Shown here: piece after piece, positions 31,468 to 39,730 of the stretch | Layout of the letters: the number at the start of each line of letters is the position of its first letter | Position numbering within the stretch: position 1 is the stretch's first letter | From: CAZNHL01 sp964572965 | GTDB lineage: Bacteria; Bacteroidota; Bacteroidia; Cytophagales; UBA9547 | Assembly (NCBI GenBank): GCA_964572965.1 | Contig: CAZNHL010000041.1 | Location: forward strand, 1 to 39,730 | Length of the DNA stretch: 39,730 bases | Reading direction: 5' to 3' | The notes under the pieces: generated by a model | The model's input: only the letters and a program-made list of their open reading frames with translations | What the model was told of the DNA's origin: nothing | Database searches by the model: none | Program-made: the position numbers and the translations under genes

Positions 31468-33462
31468 TTAATCTTGATCCGGCCACACATCCTCTACCGT
31501 TCTGGTTTTTGCAGGAGGAAAGAAAAAGTCTTGCGGATATTTGAAGAAATAGGTTTTCAGATATCCTAAGAACTGCGCATATTGCCCTATAGAAATTCCT
31601 CTAGACCAAATGGCAATCAGAAATGCCAGGCCAAAGCTGACCAGCAGATTCATAAAGCCTATTCCCATTAATCCAAGCATGCCAATGGCAATAGTTTTGT
31701 AGCTTAAGTAATGGCCTACTTCATAAAGTATAATCCCAAAATTGGCAGAGGAAATAGTTACGTGACGAATGTCAAGCCCTAAACCAAAGAAACCTGCGAA
31801 AATAGCTGTTGAACCCAGGAAGCCTCCTAAAAAGAAGTTACCTGCCAGAGAGCCAAGGTTGTGTTGTATATAATCGGAAAATCGGTTAGTGGTTTTCTTT
31901 CCCAGAATTTTCAAAAATAGAGGCATCTTTTTAATGCGTTCCGGTATATGGCTGTATAAGACCAGATTGTCATAATAACCGGAAATAATACCACCCAGAA
32001 AAAGGTAAATACCTGCTATTCCGGCAAAAAAGAGTGCCGCAGATTGCCATGGGTGAATGTCGTGCAACATCTTCAATGCTTCATCATTGCTCACAAGTTC
32101 CTGTCCGCTGATGAAAGGATAAACAAGTGCCATTAAAAACCCCAATGGGAAACATATACAGAGATTTCCCAGCAAAGAAATAAACTGACTCCTTGATGTT
32201 CTGGCGATTACTATTGCCAGGTTTTCTAAAGATACTTCCTGGTTTTTCTTGTCATCAAGCGCATTGGCGATTGCCGAGGCTGTCATGGCCGGTTGTTTTG
32301 TGGCCAATGTACTTCCCGAAATATGAATAAGAATGAAACCACTGGCATAGTTCAGGCTATAGCTAAAGGCTGTCCAGAAGGGCGCCAAAGGAAGATGGTG
32401 AAGCAATGTCTTAGTAAAAGCCATAAGCCCTGCAATGAAACCGCCCCCTGTCGAGGAAAAGAAGAAGTTCCTGTATTCTGCAGTTGTTGTTGTAATGTAG
32501 TGTTCGCCCGTATTGCCTTCGTGTTCTGAGACCTGATAGGCCAGGAGGCTTATATTCTGTCTTACAAATGGAATAACTTCTGTTTTTTGCTTTTCATTTC
32601 TGATAAGCTTTTTGAAGAGAGGAACAAAGTCTCTTTGATTGTCTTCCTGCAACAGAAGTTTTAATAAGAGACGCATCCGTTGAATTAACTGACGCATCCG
32701 TTCAAGAATAAACGTTTGTTCCAGACTTGTGCCTATCGATAAACGTTTTTTGCGAATGCCTTCAATATTTGAAGAACACTGGTTCAGCATAACAGACAGC
32801 TGGCGCAGGTCTTCCGATTCAGAGTTGAATAACTTACTGCTGGTATTATAGTTTTCCTGAAGCTTATTGACTAGTTTGTTTTGCTCAAGATAAGGAAGAA
32901 TAATGGCACTGTTGTCTTCAAACCGCCCGGCAATTTCTTTTTCAAGACCAAGGCCCGCAAGTTTATAGGACAAAACAGTAATTGCCTGCAGAAGCTGCTC
33001 TGTTTGCCATTTTTCTTCATTAAGATCATCAAAATTTAATAGCCTGAATAATTTGACCCAGGTTTGATCACTGATTTTTCGGATCCATATGACATCCGTT
33101 TTTTTGTAAAACAGAATATCAATTTTATATTCTATGCTATTCCTCGGATAAACTTCAGGGAGTATTTTGGTTGTAATTTTATGTTTTAATTCCTGAATAA
33201 ATCCTCGGTTTGATAATAACCCATTGTTAGTAAGTAGTTTAACAATGTCTGAAGAAAGAATTAATGCATGTACGACTTTTTTAAGATCTTCCCGCAGCGT
33301 ATCTTCCCTTTCGAGTAATTTGATAAACTCCAGCAAAGCTTTTTCCGAATAGTCAGGAGCCGAACTTCTGATTGGTCTGAAATAGCCGACAAGTTTTCTC
33401 AGAAGCTCTATTTGTTCATCTTCTGTTTTTATGTTTCCAAGGCTTTGGAGAAGCTTAATCAT
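31468..33462 (-). CDS. Gcr-type 'site-specific recombinase' membrane protein
   Basis: 664 residues matching the family labelled site-specific recombinase Gcr (PF10136). The first about 300 residues are helical and soluble-looking (SLGNIKTEDEQIELLRKL, LNQCSSNIEGIRKKRLSIG). The rest holds about six or seven membrane segments (GGFIAGLMAFTKTLLHHLP, NYASGFILIHISG, LGNLCICFPLGFLMALVYP, SAALFFAGIAGIYLFLGGII, FFLGGFLGSTAIFAGFFGLG, MGIGFMNLLVSFGLAFLIAI). I see no Tyr- or Ser-recombinase catalytic motif, so the name should not be taken as evidence of DNA recombination. A membrane role is inferred. It does not flank any mobile element. It is preceded on the same strand by the terminated acyl-CoA dehydrogenase gene. 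Confidence 0.85.
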   Translation of the reverse strand: MIKLLQSLGNIKTEDEQIELLRKLVGYFRPIRSSAPDYSEKALLEFIKLLEREDTLREDLKKVVHALILSSDIVKLLTNNGLLSNRGFIQELKHKITTKILPEVYPRNSIEYKIDILFYKKTDVIWIRKISDQTWVKLFRLLNFDDLNEEKWQTEQLLQAITVLSYKLAGLGLEKEIAGRFEDNSAIILPYLEQNKLVNKLQENYNTSSKLFNSESEDLRQLSVMLNQCSSNIEGIRKKRLSIGTSLEQTFILERMRQLIQRMRLLLKLLLQEDNQRDFVPLFKKLIRNEKQKTEVIPFVRQNISLLAYQVSEHEGNTGEHYITTTTAEYRNFFFSSTGGGFIAGLMAFTKTLLHHLPLAPFWTAFSYSLNYASGFILIHISGSTLATKQPAMTASAIANALDDKKNQEVSLENLAIVIARTSRSQFISLLGNLCICFPLGFLMALVYPFISGQELVSNDEALKMLHDIHPWQSAALFFAGIAGIYLFLGGIISGYYDNLVLYSHIPERIKKMPLFLKILGKKTTNRFSDYIQHNLGSLAGNFFLGGFLGSTAIFAGFFGLGLDIRHVTISSANFGIILYEVGHYLSYKTIAIGMLGLMGIGFMNLLVSFGLAFLIAIWSRGISIGQYAQFLGYLKTYFFKYPQDFFFPPAKTRTVEDVWPDQD

Positions 33463-33505
33463 AATAGGTAATGTGTCTTTATGACATATCAGCGAAGATA
33501 ACTAA

Positions 33506-33541
33506 AAAAAACAGGGTACGATTGTCGTAGCCCTGTTTTTT
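33506..33541 (-). terminator. Intrinsic terminator of the acyl-CoA dehydrogenase gene
   Basis: AAAAAACAGGG pairs with CCCTGTTTTTT, and inside it TACGA pairs with TCGTA, leaving one bulged G. On the minus strand it ends in a run of T. It lies 76 bases after the dehydrogenase stop codon. Confidence 0.9.
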
Positions 33542-33568
33542 AAGTGGGTTGAAGGAAGATTACAGATA

Positions 33569-33619
33569 TCAGGTCAAGTTTTGAATTCTTTTAAACTAAC
33601 ATCTGACAACCAACAACTA
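33569..33619 (-). repeat. Degenerate 3'-end repeat at the acyl-CoA dehydrogenase stop codon
   Basis: On the coding strand the heptamers TAGTTGT, TGGTTGT, CAGATGT and TAGTTTA follow just past the stop codon (TAG, complement of 33617-33619). The last three units contain TCAGATGTTAG (complement of 33596-33606). On the plus strand a TCAGGTCAAGTTTTG half lies at 33569, giving an imperfect inverted pair as at 28745. Confidence 0.65.
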
Positions 33620-35404
33620 AAAACTATATTGATTAGCTGCAATCAACTTAGCTGCAATACGACGTCTTGCATCTTTAGTATTCAATGCCGCTATTTTAGT
33701 AAAGCGCTTTAAGCCCATCAATAACATACGTTGTTCATCACCATCAGTCATTGAAATAATAGCATTTTTACCAGCTACATTCGCTCTGTCCATCGCATCA
33801 AATACAAATACCTTTGTGATATCGATTTGTGCTTCTGAAGCAGCTTCACCTTTAAGGCTTACCAATTTCTCTGTACGTAATACAGTTGATTCTGCCTGAT
33901 AAAGATCAATGATCATGTCTGCAATATTCATCAGTATTTCCTGTTCCTGAGATAAACCCATCATGAATTTTTGTGCAGCAAAACCAGCTGTCATCAAAAT
34001 CGCTTTTTTAAGATTGGCGATTGATTTTTTCTCTTCTGCAAACAAGCCTTCCGGAGCATCCCCGAAATCAGGAATAGACATCAACTCTTTCTGGACTGCC
34101 ATTGCAGGTCCCATCATATCCAATTCTCCTTTCATGGCACGTTTCAGCAACATGTCCATAATCAGCAAACGGTTGATTTCGTTTGTTCCTTCAAAAATAC
34201 GGTTGATACGGCTGTCGCGGTATGCTCTGTCCATCGGATAATCTGCAGAGAAACCATAACCACCAAGAATCTGAACACCTTCATCTACGGAATAGTCCAG
34301 TGTTTCAGAACCTGCAACTTTCAGGATAGCACATTCTACTGCGTATTCCTGGGCTGCAGCAAGCAAGGCATCGTTTGAAGACTTTCCGGCTTCTTTGAAT
34401 GCTTCTTCTGCATTGTTAATATCATTTGATGCTCTGTAAAGCGCAGATTCAGTAGCATAAATTCTGATAGCCTGTTCAGCCAGTTTATATTGGATAGCAC
34501 CAAAGCTCGCAATTGGAGTTTTGAACTGGCTGCGTTCTTTTGCATATTGAATAGAGCCTGTAGACGCTTTTTTAGAACCACCTAAAGCGGCAGCGGCTAA
34601 TTTAATACGGCCAATATTCAGGATATTAAAGGCTATGAGGTGACCTTTACCTATTTCTCCTAAAACATTCTCTACAGGAACCGGAGAATCGGCAAAGAAA
34701 ACCTGGCGGGTAGAAGAACCTTTAATCCCCATTTTGTGCTCTTCGTTTCCAAGAGACAAGCCCGGAGTGCCTTTGTCTACAATGAAACCTGTAAACTTAT
34801 CGCCGTCAACCTGAGCAAATACAATGAATACATCTGCAAAACCGGCATTTGTAATCCACATTTTCTGGCCATTCAGGATGTAAGATTTTCCGTCTGCAGA
34901 AAGTACAGCTTTAGTTTTAGCAGCCAGAGCATCAGAGCCTGATCCTGGTTCAGTAAGGCAGTAGCTGGCCTTTAATTCACCTGTTGCCAGTTTAGGAATA
35001 TATTTATTTTTTTGAGCTTCAGTACCGAAATAAAGAATAGGTAATGTACCAATACCTGTATGTGCTGCCAACGCTACTGCAAATGAGTGTCCCTGGCCTA
35101 CCATTTCAGTTACAAGCATAGAAGTATTGGTGTCTTTCCCGAAACCTCCTAATTCCTCAGGAATTGAAACGGCCAAAAGACCTAGTTCTCCTGCTTTTTC
35201 AAGCAGTTTTTGCATTAACCCTTCTTCCTGCACATCTATACGGTCAAGAATCGGTAATACCTCCGTACTGATAAAGTCTTTACACATATCCTTCATCATA
35301 CGTTGTTCTTCATTGAATTCCTCAGGAATGAAGACGTCTTTTGAATTAGCCTCTTTTATAAGAAACTCTCCTCCTTTTGCTCTTTTGGTATCAGTGGTAG
35401 ACAT
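33617..35404 (-). CDS. Acyl-CoA dehydrogenase with C-terminal extension
   Basis: 595 residues, the size of long-chain/VLCAD-like dehydrogenases. The FAD/substrate segments are CLTEPGSGSDALAAKTKA (about 149-166) and WITNAGFADVFIVFAQV. The catalytic base is Glu405 in RIFEGTNEINR, preceded by ILGGYGFSADYPMDRAYRD, a signature of the family. The extension (about 430-595) is a second helical domain found in the larger members. It introduces a trans-2,3 double bond in acyl-CoA in the first step of beta-oxidation, passing electrons to electron-transfer flavoprotein. Partner genes (thiolase, hydratase, Etf) are not in the window. It starts at ATG 35404 and is divergent from the T9SS gene. Confidence 0.95.
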   Translation of the reverse strand: MSTTDTKRAKGGEFLIKEANSKDVFIPEEFNEEQRMMKDMCKDFISTEVLPILDRIDVQEEGLMQKLLEKAGELGLLAVSIPEELGGFGKDTNTSMLVTEMVGQGHSFAVALAAHTGIGTLPILYFGTEAQKNKYIPKLATGELKASYCLTEPGSGSDALAAKTKAVLSADGKSYILNGQKMWITNAGFADVFIVFAQVDGDKFTGFIVDKGTPGLSLGNEEHKMGIKGSSTRQVFFADSPVPVENVLGEIGKGHLIAFNILNIGRIKLAAAALGGSKKASTGSIQYAKERSQFKTPIASFGAIQYKLAEQAIRIYATESALYRASNDINNAEEAFKEAGKSSNDALLAAAQEYAVECAILKVAGSETLDYSVDEGVQILGGYGFSADYPMDRAYRDSRINRIFEGTNEINRLLIMDMLLKRAMKGELDMMGPAMAVQKELMSIPDFGDAPEGLFAEEKKSIANLKKAILMTAGFAAQKFMMGLSQEQEILMNIADMIIDLYQAESTVLRTEKLVSLKGEAASEAQIDITKVFVFDAMDRANVAGKNAIISMTDGDEQRMLLMGLKRFTKIAALNTKDARRRIAAKLIAANQYSF

Positions 35405-35746
35405 AGTAAAAATATTTATATGTGTTAGAACGTGAAAATATCTCTGTAGTTGATGGAAAGCTAAAAATAAATTTTTTTAGTGCTAAAATCCTACTTTTTA
35501 TGCTTTAAAAGGTTTTTGAAATTCGCGGCCTCAAAATTTGTAATGTAAGTTTTCAGGTGAAATTGCATTGAATTATGTATTACAAAATTATTTTCATAAT
35601 TTTAGGTTACTTATTATCAGCTATCTACAATATATGAATGTGCGAGGCAACCTTATATTTATTGCTTTCGTACTAAAATTTATTACTAATCTTACATGGG
35701 TTTATGTTAGTTATTCACCAAAATTTCCAGCCAAATTGCATTATTT
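35405..35746. other. Divergent intergenic region with a small palindrome
   Basis: 342 bp between the divergent acyl-CoA dehydrogenase and T9SS genes. No convincing gene is seen; the 60-codon frame at 35568-35750 has no family features and runs into the next start. AAAATTAT (35584-35591) and ATAATTTT (35596-35603) form a perfect 8-bp palindrome with a TTTC centre, possibly an operator. TTG (35662-35664) and TAATCTTA (35687-35694), 22 bases apart, are a weak promoter match for the T9SS gene. Confidence 0.45.
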
Positions 35747-38404
35747 ATGAAAAAAATTTCTACAAAAAACAAGACCCCAAATCCATTTGAAATATCAGAG
35801 TATTTTAAAGGATTTAGAAATACCCTGATATTATGTTGTGGTATTTTATTAGCCTCTTTAAATGTATTTGCTGCGGCTACTACTACAATGGTTTCCGGTA
35901 TAACAACTACTTCAGCAGTTAGTGGGGGTACATGTTCCTCAACTGTTACTAACGACTGGATTACAGAAGTAGGTATTGTATGGAGCACAACTACGGGCCC
36001 AACTGTAGCTTTGGCAACGAAGACTTCTACTACTTATACATATGGTACCCAGTATTATCCTCTGACTTTTAACGGGCAAAATATGACAGGCCTGACTTGT
36101 GGTACTACATATTATGTAAGGGCATATGTAAGAAGTGGTAATGGAGCTGGTACTGTGGAATATGGCAATGAACGGTCATTTACTACTACGACATGCGGCC
36201 CTGTTGCGGTAACAACAACAGCTGCTTCAGCTGTTACGGCTACTACAGCTACAAGTGGCGGTACTGCTACATTAGTAAGCGGCGCTCAGACTATAACAGA
36301 AAGAGGTATAGTATATAGTACTACAGCTTCTCCTACAACAGCAACAGGTACAAAGGTGATAAGCGGTAGCGGTTATGGTACCTATGCAAGTAATCTCACC
36401 GGTTTAACAGGATCAACCACCTATTATGTAAGAGCCTATGCTATTGCAAGTAATGGTACTACCTATTATGGCTCTGACATTACATTTACAACATTATTCC
36501 AGGTTTCAGGTATTGTTTCTCCATATTCATTAACACCTGATTGGTATTTTGGTATTCAGGGAAGATATACATTTCCGTCAGGGAGCTTTCCTGCTGTGCC
36601 TCCGGGGCCGGTTATTTCCAGTAATAGCGCAAACAATCAGGGTATAGAAACCTCTACAAGTATCTCATTCAGAAGCGGTGGAGTTGCTGCTTATACAAAC
36701 GCTATGCAGTCATGGAATTCTGCAGGTACACCGCTGAGAAATTTTGTATCAGATAATACTTGTGCGGGTTCATCTACCGGCGGTGGAGTAACTTTTCCAG
36801 ATCCGGCGAGAGATACTCAAAATGATGCTTTTTATATGATTATAGGTAATGATACTACCGGTGGTTCGTGTGAAAAAGGCAGTAAAGGTGTGTATGAATA
36901 CAGGGTTTCGGGAACATCGACACTAATAACTACTTCAAGTGCTAAGCCTGCTGCTCCTTTGGAAAATGATTATTTTGCTACAGAAGCAATTACAGCAGGA
37001 ACAGACGGTAATGGAGGTTATTGGGTTGTTGTACACGATATGGCGGCTACAAATAAATTCAGAGTATGGCGTTACAGATCTACAGGCAGAACTGGTCCGG
37101 TTGAATATCAGCCAGCGACAACTGCTACTCTGGCAAATACAGGAACTGCCGGTTATTTGAAATTTAGTCCCTGTATGAATATGATTGCATTTGCTGGTTT
37201 TGCCAGCAATGAGATTACGGTGTACAATTTTAACAGAAATACGGGTGCTGTTGGTACTCAGATAGCCAGAAAGGCCGTAAGTAATGAAACTTCCGGTCTT
37301 GAGTTTTCACCTGATGGGACAAAAGTATATTACAATGGCCAAGGCGGTGTTGTTAAATGGTTTTCAGTTGCTACTCCTGCTACTGGAGGTACTGTGACAG
37401 GGTCTGCTTCATGGACTATTCAAATGGGGCCTGATGCACAAATTTATACTTCTGGTGCAGGAGGGACTTCTGTAGGTGTTATTACAACACCAAATGGAGC
37501 TCCCGGACATTCGCCTATAACGTTAACCGGAGGGGCATCAACCTACAGAGGTTTAACTAACCTTACATGGCTGAGCCCGCAAAAAGTGAAAATTACAGCA
37601 GCAAATACTTCAGGCTGTAATGGCTATTTATTCAAATATGATTTTAAAAACTATTTTAATGATAATGTAACAGCCATTAGAGTAGAGTGGGATTTTAATA
37701 ATGACGGAACTATTGATATAGTAAAGACAGGAGCTTCTTTGGCAGATACTGTTTTACATTATTTTCCAAAATTAAACGGAGCTATTAATTATCAGACTAA
37801 AGTAATTGTGACTGATGCTTATTGCAATCAATTATGGAAAGACAGTATCACTGTTACTCCAAATTGCGTGCTACCGGTTAATTTTGTAAGAGTGGCAGCG
37901 TCTAAATATGACAATGACAAAGTAAAAGTTGCCTGGATTACCGCACAGGAAAAGAACAATGACTATTTTGAAATACAGCGTTCTGCCGATGATCAAAACT
38001 ATACAACTATAGGAACAGTGAAGGGTAATGGTACAACATCAAGTACGCAGACCTATAGTTATGTAGATGACAATCCAATAAACGGAGCGAGTTATTACCG
38101 TATTTTACAGGTAGATATCAACAAGGGTACTATGTTCAGTAGTGTAGCAACAGTAAGTCTTAACAAAACAACTGTCTTGCTGGCTCCTAACCCGTTCAGA
38201 GAAGATATCATTGTCAGCGTTGATGGTATAGAGAATAAAGCAACAGTCAATGTTTATGATGCAACAGGGCGGTTAGTTTTCCAAAATGCAATTGATGCAG
38301 GAGCTTCAGTTACAAAATTCGGTGCAGGTTTAGAAAAAGGTACCTACATCGTTGAAGTGATCGGCTTAGATGTAAATGTTCACCAAAAAGTTATTAAAGA
38401 ATAA
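35747..38404 (+). CDS. T9SS-secreted protein with Ig-like repeats and a gliding-associated propeller
   Basis: 885 residues. A long charged start of about 27 residues precedes the hydrophobic signal (TLILCCGILLASLNVFAA). Two Thr-rich fibronectin-like repeats follow (about 45-245; TTYYVRAYVRSGN and TTYYVRAYAIASN each with SGGT-type turns). Next is a propeller-like region (about 255-620; DWYFGIQGRYTFPSG, GGVTFPDPARD, GGYWVVVHD, LKFSPCMNMIAFAGFASN, LEFSPDGTKVYYNG), then a PKD-like segment (RVEWDFNNDGTID ... YQTKVIVTDAYC). A fourth part (AWITAQEKNNDYFEIQRSAD) and a T9SS sorting domain (LLAPNPFREDIIVSV ... GTYIVEVIGLD) end the protein. Such proteins are surface adhesins or motility-associated factors; no enzyme motif is seen. 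The propeller is related to that of the next gene. Confidence 0.88.
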   Translation: MKKISTKNKTPNPFEISEYFKGFRNTLILCCGILLASLNVFAAATTTMVSGITTTSAVSGGTCSSTVTNDWITEVGIVWSTTTGPTVALATKTSTTYTYGTQYYPLTFNGQNMTGLTCGTTYYVRAYVRSGNGAGTVEYGNERSFTTTTCGPVAVTTTAASAVTATTATSGGTATLVSGAQTITERGIVYSTTASPTTATGTKVISGSGYGTYASNLTGLTGSTTYYVRAYAIASNGTTYYGSDITFTTLFQVSGIVSPYSLTPDWYFGIQGRYTFPSGSFPAVPPGPVISSNSANNQGIETSTSISFRSGGVAAYTNAMQSWNSAGTPLRNFVSDNTCAGSSTGGGVTFPDPARDTQNDAFYMIIGNDTTGGSCEKGSKGVYEYRVSGTSTLITTSSAKPAAPLENDYFATEAITAGTDGNGGYWVVVHDMAATNKFRVWRYRSTGRTGPVEYQPATTATLANTGTAGYLKFSPCMNMIAFAGFASNEITVYNFNRNTGAVGTQIARKAVSNETSGLEFSPDGTKVYYNGQGGVVKWFSVATPATGGTVTGSASWTIQMGPDAQIYTSGAGGTSVGVITTPNGAPGHSPITLTGGASTYRGLTNLTWLSPQKVKITAANTSGCNGYLFKYDFKNYFNDNVTAIRVEWDFNNDGTIDIVKTGASLADTVLHYFPKLNGAINYQTKVIVTDAYCNQLWKDSITVTPNCVLPVNFVRVAASKYDNDKVKVAWITAQEKNNDYFEIQRSADDQNYTTIGTVKGNGTTSSTQTYSYVDDNPINGASYYRILQVDINKGTMFSSVATVSLNKTTVLLAPNPFREDIIVSVDGIENKATVNVYDATGRLVFQNAIDAGASVTKFGAGLEKGTYIVEVIGLDVNVHQKVIKE

Positions 38405-38421
38405 GAGTATTTTTATTGGGT

Positions 38422-38453
38422 AAAGAAAGAGCGGTGGAAGCCGCTCTTTCTTT
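38422..38453 (+). terminator. Intrinsic terminator after the T9SS gene
   Basis: AAAGAAAGAGCGG and CCGCTCTTTCTTT form a 13-pair stem with a six-base loop, 18 bases after the stop codon. Confidence 0.92.
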
Positions 38454-38558
38454 GTTTAAGGTGTTCGGGGTCATTTTTCAAAGGTATTTAAGCGTGATAA
38501 CAATCAGGCCTTATTTATGGTTGTTATTGAATTATACAAATATTTATTATAACTATAT

Positions 38559-38589
38559 TTTGTTAATACGGTTACCTATAGTACTTTAG
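38559..38589 (+). promoter_or_regulatory. Candidate promoter for the last gene
   Basis: TTTG (38559-38562), a 19-base spacer and TACTTTAG (38582-38589) match TTTG / TAnnTTTG with one mismatch, about 55 bases before the ATG at 38644. Confidence 0.5.
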
Positions 38590-38643
38590 CAGTATACAAT
38601 AGTATTATATTGTATTGTTTAGGGCTAATTTATTTATAACCGT

Positions 38644-39730
38644 ATGTATAAAAAAATCATTCTAACCTTTGGGGTCATTGTGACTTCATTCGGCGCTTTC
38701 TGCCAAACCGCTCCTTATGCTTTAACTCCTATATGGATATTCGGAAGTAATGGGAAATTTGATTTCACTGGTGGAGGAGCAAATCCTACTCAGCCTGCAA
38801 GACCAGGCGGAGATAATATTATTGCATTTGAAGGGTCTGGCACATTGTGTGCACCTGATAAAACACTGATGGTTTACGGAAACAATGTAAGAGTCGGTGG
38901 CAATAATGGAGTGCCGGTAAATACTCCTTATATGGCAGGAAGTACATCTTCTACACAGGGTGGCATTATATTGCCTGACCCCAGTAATCTCACAGGAGGC
39001 TACTTCGCTATTACCGGAAATGCAGAATCTGTTTATTGGACAGAGCCTTTAGATGCAGCGCAGCAAGGTTTGAGTGTATACAGAGGTGCTAAAAGTGGCG
39101 CAACAGTTACATTGAACGGTACTGCTGTGGCTACACTTGCTCCGGGAAATAACTCCCTGGAACAGCTGGCAGCCGGGTCTGATGGTAACTACGGGTATTG
39201 GGTAATATACGAACGTGGTGCATTTTATGCTGCCGGCGATCCCAACTTTTATTCTACACGTATTTCGTCTACAGGGGTTGTGACCGCCAATGCTACCAAT
39301 TCTAGCTACAATACAAATGGTAACTGGGGTATGCAGGCGCAAGGTTCAATAAAAATAAACCGTTGCCAGACCAGAATTGCTATTGTTCAGGCTAGTAGTA
39401 TTGCTGTTTTTAACTGGAACAGGACAAGTGGGCAGATAGGGACTGTAATTAAGTATATTACCGGTGTTAATATTGGTGGTGGAAGTAAGCTGTATGGTTG
39501 TGAATTTTCTCCTAACGGACGCTATTTGTATGCAACTACACTTGGAGGAAGCAATTTGATAGTGTTGGATGTTGAGGCTGCAGGAGGAATAGGCACCGGA
39601 ATATCTTATAAAACAGGACAAACTGCTTCCGGCTCGCTACAGTTAGCGCCAAATAATACAATATACGTAGCAAATGGTCTGGATGGAAGCAATAGTACAA
39701 CTGTTGGTACTATTACAGATGCTAATACCG
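38644..39730 (+). CDS. Secreted WYFG/gliding-associated propeller protein, cut by the window end
   Basis: 362 codons are visible and the frame is open at the edge. A signal peptide (KKIILTFGVIVTSFGAFCQ) is followed by a propeller with the marks of the domain common in gliding-motility-associated surface proteins: PIWIFGSNGKFDFTGGG near the start, STQGGIILPDPSNLTGG, NYGYWVIYERG, GCEFSPNGRYLYATTL and SLQLAPNNTIYVANG. This matches residues about 255-620 of the preceding gene in order (FPDP, YWVV, FSPDG), so the two are tandem paralogues over this region. A T9SS domain is expected beyond the edge but not seen. It has its own candidate promoter after the previous gene's terminator. Confidence 0.85.
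   Translation, partial: MYKKIILTFGVIVTSFGAFCQTAPYALTPIWIFGSNGKFDFTGGGANPTQPARPGGDNIIAFEGSGTLCAPDKTLMVYGNNVRVGGNNGVPVNTPYMAGSTSSTQGGIILPDPSNLTGGYFAITGNAESVYWTEPLDAAQQGLSVYRGAKSGATVTLNGTAVATLAPGNNSLEQLAAGSDGNYGYWVIYERGAFYAAGDPNFYSTRISSTGVVTANATNSSYNTNGNWGMQAQGSIKINRCQTRIAIVQASSIAVFNWNRTSGQIGTVIKYITGVNIGGGSKLYGCEFSPNGRYLYATTLGGSNLIVLDVEAAGGIGTGISYKTGQTASGSLQLAPNNTIYVANGLDGSNSTTVGTITDANT

Noticed and set aside
31468..33462. Mobile element suggested by the 'recombinase' family name
   Set aside because: No recombinase catalytic motif, attachment sites, or neighbouring mobile genes are visible, and most of the second half is membrane helices.
35568..35750. 60-residue plus-strand frame between the dehydrogenase and T9SS genes
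   Set aside because: Composition is that of AT-rich noncoding DNA and it runs into the next start codon.

Overview
The window is AT-rich bacterial DNA from a member of the Bacteroidota, probably a Cytophagia-like or related gliding/environmental lineage rather than a gut Bacteroides. Evidence: three or four secreted proteins with type IX secretion (T9SS) sorting domains or the propeller typical of such cargo, a propeller-type sensor kinase paired with a LytTR regulator, DUF5916, DUF4834 and DUF2490 proteins, a kynurenine branch of tryptophan breakdown, and candidate promoters of the TTTG / TAnnTTTG type. No rRNA, tRNA, CRISPR array, insertion sequence or phage gene is visible. A run of 10 N (14636-14645) shows the window is a scaffold; both that gap and the left window edge lie at or beside heptanucleotide tandem arrays.

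Layout. 1-7075: a heme lipoprotein (DUF3365-like), a LytTR regulator overlapping its propeller sensor kinase, a divergent T9SS-secreted LamG/Ig protein, then an orphan LuxR-type regulator that lacks its phosphorylatable Asp. 7076-12500: a small exported peptide hidden in a gap, an outer-membrane DUF5916 protein, and a kynU-kmo pair on the minus strand. 12500-18492: a decayed gene remnant, a DUF4834 protein, an MFS exporter, the sequence gap with its arrays, a nucleoid-associated protein, two membrane proteins and a dGTPase. 18616-28602: a large T9SS cargo protein (choice-of-anchor I), a cation diffusion facilitator, a DUF2490 protein, a frameshifted 7TM-DISM/SpoIIE phosphatase, a convergent overlapping ABC ATPase and a beta-helix lipoprotein. 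28801-39730: a small Lys/Ala/Gly-rich exported protein, a WG-repeat protein, a Gcr-type membrane 'recombinase', an acyl-CoA dehydrogenase, and two T9SS-type propeller proteins in tandem, the second cut by the window end.

Things that ordinary ORF calling misses. (i) The sensor kinase extends 128 codons beyond its GTG-called start, to a signal peptide whose only plausible start is CTG. (ii) The DISM phosphatase is one gene broken by a single-base shift in a T run. (iii) A short imperfect repeat containing TCAGAnnTTAG sits on, or directly after, the stop codons of three unrelated genes, and a related piece lies after a fourth. (iv) The perfect heptamer arrays, TGAATAG and TGAATTG on the coding strand, also begin directly at stop codons. 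Items iii and iv together, a family of 3'-end repeats with a period of about 7, are the most unusual signal in the window.
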